NCBI GenBank assembly: GCA_902489945.1
Contig: CABUBZ010000014.1
Coordinates: 1-34,820, forward strand
DNA: 34,820 nucleotides
Direction of reading: 5' to 3'
DNA from: an uncultured Collinsella sp.
GTDB lineage: Bacteria; Actinomycetota; Coriobacteriia; Coriobacteriales; Coriobacteriaceae
This document shows positions 1 through 6,276 of the stretch, piece by piece. Below the pieces are notes generated by a model. That model did no database searches and had not been told where the DNA came from. It saw only the letters and a list, made by a program, of their open reading frames with translations. The number at the start of each line of letters is the position of its first letter. Within the stretch, counting starts at the first letter, position 1. Made by a program: the position numbers and the translations under genes.

Positions 1-226
1 CCCGGTTCTCGATCTCGCGCGGCGTGGACCTCGCGAGCCTGCGCGGGCGGCTACTGCGGTCGGACATGGGCTCTCCGGACCTGCTGCGGCGCAGCCACTT
101 GCTCGCCGTCTGGCGGCTGACGCCCATCTGACGCGCGGTCTCGGCGACGCCGAGGCCGGACTCTATGCGCGAGACGAGCGTCTCGCGCCCCCTCGGGGTG
201 AGCCTTGCGTTAGGATGTTGCTCCAT
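1..226 (-). CDS. IS481-family transposase, N-terminal part (cut by window edge)
   Basis: An open frame reads leftwards from an ATG at 224-226 to the window edge, about 75 codons. It begins MEQHPNARLTPRGRETLVSR, continues through a helix-turn-helix (GVAETARQMGVSRQTASKWL, about residues 27-46) and then the motif DRSSRPRR. That order, a MxxHxNARLTPxGR start, an HTH with GVSRxTAxKW and a DRSSRP linker, is typical of IS481-family DDE transposases. Such proteins bind the IS ends and catalyse cut-and-paste or copy-out transposition. The catalytic DDE core lies outside the window, so completeness cannot be judged. An 11-bp inverted repeat lies directly upstream of the start codon. The element marks the left side of the window as a place of horizontal change. 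Confidence 0.8.
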   Translation of the reverse strand, partial: MEQHPNARLTPRGRETLVSRIESGLGVAETARQMGVSRQTASKWLRRSRSGEPMSDRSSRPRRLARSTPREIENR

Positions 227-281
227 GGGAGGGCTCCTCTGCTGTTCGTCTAGACAACTCACAGCATGTGGGAGCCCTCCC
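227..281. repeat. 11-bp perfect inverted repeat in the IS leader
   Basis: GGGAGGGCTCC at 227-237 is the exact reverse complement of GGAGCCCTCCC at 271-281, with 33 nt between. It abuts the transposase start codon, so in the minus-strand transcript it would form a hairpin over the ribosome-binding region. IS elements often use such structures to block translation from outside promoters; that role is inferred here. The IS terminal repeat itself probably lies near 245-270, but its partner is outside the window. Confidence 0.6.
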
Positions 282-341
282 TATTTGTCACTACCCGGGT
301 GTAAACAACCTATTGGCACAGAACAGCTAGAACAACCGATG

Positions 342-382
342 CCGCCTCACTGCGCCGAGAAACCCCCGGCGCCGTGAGGCGG
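342..382. repeat. long GC-rich hairpin
   Basis: CCGCCTCAC (342-350) pairs with GTGAGGCGG (374-382), and after one T/C mismatch GCGCCG (352-357) pairs with CGGCGC (367-372), leaving a 9-nt loop. No T-run follows on the plus strand, so it is not a classic terminator. It may be a dispersed intergenic palindrome or a scar of the nearby IS element. Confidence 0.6.
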
Positions 383-482
383 GCGGCGGAGTGAGCCAAC
401 AGCAAAGCCATGCCGCTATTAGTAGCCTGTCGCCAGCAATCTGCAAGTCACTAGCACCCCACAGCCGTGCCGGCAGCATCCC

Positions 483-512
483 TTGGTCGCCATATCAGCC
501 GCACGGTATAAT
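483..512 (+). promoter_or_regulatory. candidate promoter of the membrane protein/protease pair
   Basis: A perfect TATAAT lies at 507-512, with a weak TTGGTC at 483-488 and an 18-bp spacer. It is 90 nt upstream of the GTG start at 603. The long leader could carry further control, but no known structure was recognised. Confidence 0.45.
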
Positions 513-602
513 CTATCCATCGATATATTGGTTGAACCATGGTGTCTCTGCTGTGACCATAAACTTCCGCAAGACGCTAGGACCTTGTTCTAAGGAGATC
601 TG

Positions 603-1145
603 GTGGAGAAAGGTCAAGAGAACCCACCACAAGACCAGGCGCTTGCCCATAGAGTCAGGTGGGCTGACCTCGACAGCGTATTCGAGCACATGGGCGACAA
701 TGCTAGCGTTGGAGAGGCAAGTAACGGCATCCACCTCATAAATGACCGGGAGCACGTCGCCGTGCGCCAGGACCACGAGGTTCGCATCCCCAATGAATAC
801 CTGCAGGAATCATACGTCGGACAGCGCGACAGCGACCTGAGAAAAGCAAGGGAGATGCTCCTTCAGGCCAAGCAGGAGCGCCCTTCCTACAAACCTGACA
901 TCCTTTTAGGTCTTGCGACAACGTTCCTGGGCTGGTTTCTCGGGGGTTTGTCGTCATCTGTCAATCTCGCATCTTTGCCCGGTATCTTGATGCTCTGCGT
1001 AGCACCGTGTGGCGCAGTAGGACTCTTTGTCGCTTTTATCTTTATCCGAAAAGAAGAGAAGCAGGGCAAATCTGATCTGGCCGAGCGCGTCCTAGAACAC
1101 CTGGCGGATCCCGATGACAAGGAGACCAAGACCGATGAACATTAA
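603..1145 (+). CDS. unknown two-helix membrane protein (protease partner)
   Basis: A 180-residue protein starting at GTG 603, chosen because TAAGGAG at 591-597 sits at good spacing. The first 95 residues or so are hydrophilic, with a charged helical stretch around 75-95. Two hydrophobic segments follow, about 98-118 and 125-148, joined by a short loop. The tail is charged and ends in an acidic/lysine-rich run. Both termini would therefore lie on the same side, most likely the cytoplasm. No family was recognised. The stop codon lies inside the next gene (11-nt overlap), so the two are almost certainly translated together. The pairing with a soluble protease suggests it is a membrane anchor, sensor or substrate of that protease; this is inference. 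Confidence 0.65.
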   Translation: MEKGQENPPQDQALAHRVRWADLDSVFEHMGDNASVGEASNGIHLINDREHVAVRQDHEVRIPNEYLQESYVGQRDSDLRKAREMLLQAKQERPSYKPDILLGLATTFLGWFLGGLSSSVNLASLPGILMLCVAPCGAVGLFVAFIFIRKEEKQGKSDLAERVLEHLADPDDKETKTDEH

Positions 1146-1899
1146 TGATACGAGCACGCAGCTGCTCTTTACCACGGTCCCCATCGTGGGCATTACTACC
1201 GAAGGCACGGGCGTCTCGGGTACAGGATTCTTCTTTTCCTATGACCTTGAAGACGGGCGAAAAGTGCCCCTGCTCATTACCAACCACCATGTCCTCAAGG
1301 ATGTGATTCAGGGTCGCTTCGTCATCAATCTAGCCGAAGGTGACGCCCCGTCATGCGAGACCATCAGCGTGAACTTCGACAAGTCATTCATCGAGGGGAA
1401 GAAGCTCGGAGAGCTCGACTTGGTTGCGATGCCGGTGGCCCCTGTTCTCAGCATGCTTGAAGAAAACGGGAAGAGGCCCTTCTACCGATCCATCGACTCT
1501 GGACTCATCCCGAAGAAGAGTGTGCTGGACAATTTGGCGGCGCTCGAGCAAATCACCTTTATCGGATACCCCAGCGGGCTCTATGACGACTACAACAAGA
1601 CCCCCCTCATCAGGCAAGGCTGGACTTCCACGCCCGCTTGGAACGACTACAAGGGTAAGCGCGAGTTCCTCGTTGACGCATCTGTATTCGAGGGCTCCAG
1701 CGGCAGTCCCGCCTTCATCCTCAACCAGGGCAGCTATCCCACGACCGACGGAATTGCCATCGGCTCCAGGCTGCTGTTCATGGGCGTAATCACTCAGACG
1801 ATTACGAAGGAGAAGAGTGAGCACCTCGATTTAGGTACAGTCATCAGAAGCGACGCGATGCTCGACAAGCTCAAACCTTTCGTGGAAGGTCTACTGTAG
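1135..1899 (+). CDS. trypsin-like (S1/HtrA-type) serine protease, cytoplasmic
   Basis: A 254-residue protein starting at ATG 1135, with AAGGAG at 1119-1124; an earlier in-frame ATG at 1114 has no ribosome site. The catalytic triad is visible: His52 in ITNHHV, Asp95 in GELDLVAMPV and Ser189 in EGSSGSPAF, with the GTGFFF strand before the His as in HtrA-type folds. There is no signal peptide, no membrane segment and no PDZ domain, so it is not DegP/HtrA and should act in the cytoplasm. Stand-alone trypsin-like domains of this sort occur in bacterial conflict and stress systems; no specific system can be named. It overlaps the upstream membrane-protein gene and lies beside an IS481 element, which suggests an accessory, transferable pair. 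Confidence 0.8.
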   Translation: MNINDTSTQLLFTTVPIVGITTEGTGVSGTGFFFSYDLEDGRKVPLLITNHHVLKDVIQGRFVINLAEGDAPSCETISVNFDKSFIEGKKLGELDLVAMPVAPVLSMLEENGKRPFYRSIDSGLIPKKSVLDNLAALEQITFIGYPSGLYDDYNKTPLIRQGWTSTPAWNDYKGKREFLVDASVFEGSSGSPAFILNQGSYPTTDGIAIGSRLLFMGVITQTITKEKSEHLDLGTVIRSDAMLDKLKPFVEGLL

Positions 1900-2067
1900 C
1901 TAAGAGCACCGTCAAAAGCAGTGACGCCCCTTTGCTCCTTTCCCTAGGATGAGGTGACTGAGCTCGGCATGCTGGTTGACATCTGGTTCCCCAACGGCTC
2001 ATAGTACAGACGCATGGAAAGCCTTCGGGTTTTGTAAGGGCGGGACCCACTGGGCCTCGTTCTAGTT

Positions 2068-3219
2068 TTACTGTTCGGTTAACGCTGCGGATCGTTTTGG
2101 AAGGCTTACGAGCATGGTAGTCCCGTTCTCGGAACTTGCTTCGACCTCTACCGTGCCGCCGTGTAGGACTGCAATCTCCCAAACAAGCGCTAGCCCGAGC
2201 CCTGCGCCGCCGTATGCCCTGCTGCGGGATTTATCCAGGCGAAAGAACGGTTGGAAGATGCTCTCACGGTACTGCTTGGGTATTCCCGGGCCCCGGTCCT
2301 CGACTCGCAGGAACACGTGGCTGTCGCTGTCGCTGATGGAGACGTTGACAGTCGAGCCGGAGCGGCTGTAACGGATGGCGTTTTCGACCAGATTAAACAC
2401 CAGCCGATAGAGGAGCGTGTCGCTCCCGATTGCTAAAGCGTCTCCAGCACAGTTGAGGGCTATGCTCCTATTTTCGGCAAGTGGCGCAAGGTCAGTGAGG
2501 ACCTCTTCGGACAAGGGACCGAGTTCAACATCGTCCTCGCAAGGAACGCTGCGGAGCTCACTCATCTCAAGCAATACCTTGGTCATTCGAGACATGTGCT
2601 CGGTTTGTTCTTGTAGCAGGCCGAGCAGCTCGGCTGTTTCGGGTTGCAAACCGGAGTGCTCGGAGATGAATAGTTCAATCTGTGCTTGCATAAGGGCGAG
2701 CGGGGTGCGCAGCTCGTGTGCGGCATTGCCGGTAAACTGACGCTGTGCAGAGAATCCTTCGCCAAGACGGGCGATCATGTCGTTGAAAGAGGCGCTGCAT
2801 CGTTGTAGCTCGGTGGGCACATCTTCACTGAGTCTGATTTCGCTTAGGTTGTCAGGCTGCACGCGCTCTACCTGGGCGGCGAAATCCCGTAGCGGTTTGA
2901 GTGCACGGCCGCTCACAAAGTATGCCAGCACGCCGCCAAGGAGTGTGACTCCAGCCGTGATGTACCAGGCTGTCGTGCCAAAAGACTCCTGTGCGTCGTT
3001 TACGACGATCGTGACCCTGTCATCGGGGACCGCTTTCGTCGGGTCGAACGCCTGGGGCGAATCTTCGCCGGTTGCGTTAAAGGCCGAGATGTTACTGCCG
3101 ATGGCATCCATGTAGCGCATGCCCGTATAGCCGACCAGGCAGTTCGTCAGCACGCACGCCGCACACGTGAGCAGTGCCGTCATAATCGTTATGCGCCATT
3201 GCAGCGAAAGCCTTTTCAT
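2068..3219 (-). CDS. sensor histidine kinase (HAMP-type, OmpR partner)
   Basis: A 383-residue membrane kinase. It has an N-terminal helix (about 9-33), an extracytoplasmic segment of some 50 residues and a second helix (about 83-103). A HAMP-like linker is followed by the HisKA box with phospho-acceptor His168 in AAHELRTPLAL. The HATPase domain shows the N box (NLVENAIRYS), DRGPGIP and GGAGLGLALV. Its start overlaps the stop of the regulator gene upstream by 4 nt (ATGA), so the pair is translationally coupled. It should phosphorylate the OmpR-type regulator encoded at 3216-3890. The cue is unknown; the divergent neighbours suggest a redox or envelope thiol signal. The short sensor part lacks a recognised ligand fold. 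Confidence 0.9.
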   Translation of the reverse strand: MKRLSLQWRITIMTALLTCAACVLTNCLVGYTGMRYMDAIGSNISAFNATGEDSPQAFDPTKAVPDDRVTIVVNDAQESFGTTAWYITAGVTLLGGVLAYFVSGRALKPLRDFAAQVERVQPDNLSEIRLSEDVPTELQRCSASFNDMIARLGEGFSAQRQFTGNAAHELRTPLALMQAQIELFISEHSGLQPETAELLGLLQEQTEHMSRMTKVLLEMSELRSVPCEDDVELGPLSEEVLTDLAPLAENRSIALNCAGDALAIGSDTLLYRLVFNLVENAIRYSRSGSTVNVSISDSDSHVFLRVEDRGPGIPKQYRESIFQPFFRLDKSRSRAYGGAGLGLALVWEIAVLHGGTVEVEASSENGTTMLVSLPKRSAALTEQ

Positions 3220-3890
3220 TCGTTATCCTCCATAACGTAGCCCTCTCCAATCCGATTGCGAATCGGGTCGTATCCCAAAGCGCTGCGCAACTTTTTTCGG
3301 AGCGACGAAATATGAACGCGGGTTGCGTTGCTAAAGTTGTTCACGCTGCTATCCCAAACGTGCTCGATAAGCTCCTCTTGGCTTACCGGTCGCCCCTGAT
3401 TAAGCATCAGGTATTCCAAGATTCCCGTTTCCTTGCGCGTAAGAGATAAAGCCTCGCTGTCCACGGAAGCGATGCGCGCCTTGGTGTCAAAGCTGAGCTT
3501 TCCGCAGGTTAAAACTACGTCGCTTTGTGTAAAGCGTCTTAGGGTAAGGCTGCGAATCCTTGCCGCAAGCTCGTCCAGATGAAACGGCTTGGTGAGGTAA
3601 TCGTTGGCGCCGGCATCGAGTCCGGCGACTTTATCTGATACTTCGCCACGTGCGGACAGAATCAGTACCTTAGTCTCGCAGTCAGTTTTCCTAAGTTCCC
3701 TGAGTACGGTCATGCCGTCGATGCGGGGAAGGTTGAGGTCGAGTACCACGAGGTCGAAGGCCTCAACGTCCAGTAGGTCGAGCGCCTCCTGTCCGTCGTG
3801 ACAGCAGTCGACACTGTACGCCAAGTTCCGCAAGCTGCGCGCGATTGCGTCGCACAGCGCCCGCTCGTCCTCGACGATCAAAATACGCAT
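3216..3890 (-). CDS. OmpR/PhoB-family response regulator
   Basis: A 224-residue regulator. The start is placed at ATG 3888-3890 because AAGGAG stands 6 nt upstream and the protein then opens with the canonical MRILIVEDE; an upstream in-frame ATG at 3908 adds six residues without a ribosome site. The receiver domain holds acidic residues Glu7-Asp8, phospho-acceptor Asp51 in VVLDLNLPR, Ser82 in LILSARGE and Lys104 in YLTKPFH. The C-terminal winged helix ends in IRNRIGEGYVME. It is first in a two-gene operon with the kinase and is divergent from the redox operon that starts about 90 nt away. It probably controls that operon and itself through the shared intergenic region. Confidence 0.92.
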   Translation of the reverse strand: MRILIVEDERALCDAIARSLRNLAYSVDCCHDGQEALDLLDVEAFDLVVLDLNLPRIDGMTVLRELRKTDCETKVLILSARGEVSDKVAGLDAGANDYLTKPFHLDELAARIRSLTLRRFTQSDVVLTCGKLSFDTKARIASVDSEALSLTRKETGILEYLMLNQGRPVSQEELIEHVWDSSVNNFSNATRVHISSLRKKLRSALGYDPIRNRIGEGYVMEDNE

Positions 3891-3980
3891 AACAGTCTCC
3901 TTGCACATTTCAAATCGCGCTTAACACGGATTTTATAGCCGATATGGTCCAATGGTCGCGTAACGAAAGGAGTGGTCAGG

Positions 3981-4127
3981 TTGTTCAAAGCGGTAAAACC
4001 CGTGGTACAGGTCGCTTTGTTGATCGTCGGAATTGCCATGGTGTGCTTTGGCGTTATGCGTGGCGAGGCAGATGCCGTGCTGGCCAAAGCGATTAGGCTG
4101 TGCTTGGAGTGTATCGGAATTGGATAA
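3981..4127 (+). CDS. CD1871A-like CXXC membrane peptide
   Basis: A 48-residue protein. The likely start is TTG 3981, 8 nt after AAAGGAG (3966-3972); an in-frame GTG at 3972 is too close to that site. A single hydrophobic helix (about residues 8-26) is followed by a short linker and the C-terminal motif LCLECIGIG, with two cysteines in a CxxC. This shape and ending match the CD1871A family of CXXC-motif peptides found next to 4Fe-4S membrane proteins in clostridia and Coriobacteriia, as far as I recall the family. The C-terminal CxxC could pass electrons or thiols between the polyferredoxin and the TlpA-like lipoprotein encoded downstream. Its stop overlaps the start of the next gene by 8 nt. 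Confidence 0.75.
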   Translation: MFKAVKPVVQVALLIVGIAMVCFGVMRGEADAVLAKAIRLCLECIGIG

Positions 4128-5022
4128 AAGAGAAAACACTGCGTCGCATGTTTTGGCTCGATTTCGCGGATTCATTCAGGCGGCGGCAACACTTATTACC
4201 AACATTCACCTGCCAAACTTTGCCAAAGGCGGCATCTATCAGGGCGCGGGAAAAACAGTCTGCGTACCCGGGCTTAACTGCTATTCGTGCCCCGCGGCAT
4301 CGGGTGCGTGCCCCATCGGGTCGTTCCAGTCGGTAGTAGGTTCATCCAAGTTCAACTTTTCTTACTATGTTACCGGTACGCTCATTTTGCTCGGCGTGCT
4401 GCTGGGACGCTTTGTATGCGGCTTTCTGTGCCCGTTTGGCTGGCTGCAGGAGCTGCTTCACAAGATTCCCGGCAAAAAGTTCTCCACGAAAAAGCTCAAG
4501 CCGCTCACGTACATCAAGTACGTCGTGCTGCTGTTTGCCGTGGTGCTGCTGCCCGTCTTGGTGGTTAACGACGTGGGCATGGGCGACCCGTTCTTTTGTA
4601 AGTACATCTGTCCGCAGGGCGTGCTCGAGGGCGCCATTCCGCTGGCCATTGCCAACGCCGGCATTCGATCTGCGTTGGGACATCTCTTTACTTGGAAACT
4701 TGCCGTTCTCATTGCCGTGGTAGTGCTGAGCGTTTTGTTCTACCGCCCCTTCTGCAAATGGATTTGTCCACTCGGCGCATTCTATGCGCTCATGAATAGG
4801 GTGTCCTTGCTGGGGATTCAGGTTGACGCGTGCAAATGCGTCTCGTGCGGCAAGTGCTCAAAGGTTTGTCAGATGGACGTTGATGTGGTCCGCGCGCCCA
4901 ATCATGCCGAATGCATCCGGTGCGGAAAGTGCATCGGGGCCTGTCCTGTCGATGCCATCAGCTATCGCTATGGCCTGGATGTGTCAGCGGAAAAGCTCCC
5001 CTTGACCGCCGATAAAAAGTAA
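4120..5022 (+). CDS. NapH/YccM-like membrane 4Fe-4S polyferredoxin
   Basis: A protein of about 300 residues with several membrane helices. The TTG at 4120 is the preferred start (GGAG at 4106-4109; frame overlaps the CXXC peptide gene). An upstream in-frame ATG at 4033 would lie inside that gene. Cysteine motifs come in order: CYSCPAASGACPIG near the N terminus, CGFLCPFG, CKYICPQG and CKWICPLG at helix ends, then two classic ferredoxin clusters, CKCVSCGKCSKVC and CIRCGKCIGACP, at the C terminus. This is the NapH/NosR C-terminal arrangement, which moves electrons across or along the membrane. With the neighbouring CXXC peptide and TlpA-like lipoprotein it probably feeds reducing power to thiols on the outer face; the electron donor is not visible here. 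Confidence 0.85.
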   Translation: MDKRENTASHVLARFRGFIQAAATLITNIHLPNFAKGGIYQGAGKTVCVPGLNCYSCPAASGACPIGSFQSVVGSSKFNFSYYVTGTLILLGVLLGRFVCGFLCPFGWLQELLHKIPGKKFSTKKLKPLTYIKYVVLLFAVVLLPVLVVNDVGMGDPFFCKYICPQGVLEGAIPLAIANAGIRSALGHLFTWKLAVLIAVVVLSVLFYRPFCKWICPLGAFYALMNRVSLLGIQVDACKCVSCGKCSKVCQMDVDVVRAPNHAECIRCGKCIGACPVDAISYRYGLDVSAEKLPLTADKK

Positions 5023-5051
5023 ACAAGCTTCGACAAAACGGAGGAATGACT

Positions 5052-6023
5052 ATGAAGCTTTCTAAGATTGCGGCCCTGTTTATGGTGCCGGTATTGGCCT
5101 TGTGTCTTGTGGCGTGCTCGGCACCTGGCGGCAATGCGAGCGAATCTGCGAGCTCCGATCCTAAGATCGCAGAACTCACTGCGCAGAAGCCGGCCAATGC
5201 CGACGAGGCCGCCGAGCTGTATGCGAAGCTCATGCAGAAGGAGAACGAGATCTTTTCGAGTGATAACGCGCTGTGGGAAAAGGTATTCAATGCGGCAAAT
5301 AAAGACTCGGCAATGATTGAGGACGGCAGCAATTACGGCGATTTCCTGCTCAAGACCATCGACGGCGCCAAGGATGAGTTCACGGCGGATGAGCTCAAGA
5401 CGCTCAAGGCCGGTGCACAGCAGATCAAGGAGATCGAGGACAAGCTCGAGAGCCTGGAGAAGGAGTTCCCCGGCTGTGGAAGCACGCCGAGTGCAGGCGA
5501 GAGCGTCGACGCTTCGACCGCTGGCATGACGGCTGGTGCCAATGCTTCGAACGAGGCGACGAAGTTCCCCAGCTTTACGGGCAAGGACCTGGATGGCAAC
5601 GACGTGAACAGCGACGAGCTGTTCTCTAAGAACAAGGTCACCGTCATGAACTTCTGGTTCACTACTTGCAAGCCGTGCGTGGGCGAGCTGGGCGATCTTG
5701 AGAAACTGAATCAGGAGCTTGCCAAGAAGGGCGGCCAGGTCGTGGGCGTCAATTCCTTTACGCTCGATGGCAACAAGGGCGAGATTGCAGATGCCAAGGA
5801 CGTGCTGAGCAAGAAGGGCGTGACGTATAAGAACATCTGGTTCAAGTCGGATAGCGAGGCCGGTAAGTTCACGTCAAATTTGTTCTCGTTCCCGACAACG
5901 TATGTCATCGATCAGAATGGCAACATCGTAGGGGAGCCCATCGTGGGAGCCATCAGCTCCGCCGAGCAGCGCGCTGCACTCGACAAGCTGATCGATCAGG
6001 CGATTGCGAATAGCGAGCAGTAG
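5052..6023 (+). CDS. TlpA-like thioredoxin-fold lipoprotein
   Basis: A protein of about 323 residues. ATG 5052 is chosen over ATG 5046 because GAGGA (5041-5045) touches the latter but stands 6 nt from the former. A lipoprotein signal ends in the lipobox LVAC with Cys22, so the protein is anchored on the outer face. Residues about 35-150 form a charged helical region of unknown role. The C-terminal half is a redoxin/TlpA domain with the active site TTCKPC (Cys206, Cys209), followed by GVNSFTLDG and the cis-proline loop FSFPTTYVID. Such proteins reduce or exchange disulfides on secreted proteins. Third gene of the operon with the CXXC peptide and polyferredoxin, which are its likely reductants. 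A terminator follows at 6104. Confidence 0.88.
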   Translation: MKLSKIAALFMVPVLALCLVACSAPGGNASESASSDPKIAELTAQKPANADEAAELYAKLMQKENEIFSSDNALWEKVFNAANKDSAMIEDGSNYGDFLLKTIDGAKDEFTADELKTLKAGAQQIKEIEDKLESLEKEFPGCGSTPSAGESVDASTAGMTAGANASNEATKFPSFTGKDLDGNDVNSDELFSKNKVTVMNFWFTTCKPCVGELGDLEKLNQELAKKGGQVVGVNSFTLDGNKGEIADAKDVLSKKGVTYKNIWFKSDSEAGKFTSNLFSFPTTYVIDQNGNIVGEPIVGAISSAEQRAALDKLIDQAIANSEQ

Positions 6024-6103
6024 AAAACGCGTAAAGCATGGCGATGATCGTGCGCCGCTGCGCGGAGTAGTCCGCTGCCTTTCAAGATAATCTCCACCAT
6101 ATA

Positions 6104-6130
6104 GAGGTCCCGCTCGGGGCCTCTTCTTTT
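6104..6130 (+). terminator. rho-independent terminator after the redox operon
   Basis: GAGGTCCC (6104-6111) pairs with GGGGCCTC (6116-6123), with one G-T wobble and a 4-nt loop, then TTCTTTT. It closes the redox operon and isolates the ABC transporter gene. Confidence 0.8.
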
Positions 6131-6276
6131 AGGCGCCGTCCCGTTCGTTTTTTGGCGTGCTTCGTTACATTCCTCACTGGTGTCGGTGAAAAATGGGGAT
6201 AGAGTAGGACAAACGCGTCGAATACGAACGGCGGGGGAGAGCGGGCAGGGTGCCTGCGCAGGAGAGGTTGCCGTCC

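Larger units (their letters stand above)
282..602. other. gene-poor gap with hairpin and promoter
   Basis: No convincing gene is seen here. The open frames in it lack ribosome sites and family likeness. The gap holds a strong 41-nt hairpin (342-382) and a promoter-like pair (483-512) for the next gene. Its base composition is more mixed than the flanking coding DNA, as expected near an insertion site. Confidence 0.5.

Noticed and set aside
1900..2067. Gene or terminator between the protease and the kinase genes
   Set aside because: Only shadow frames and no strong hairpin with a T-run were found.
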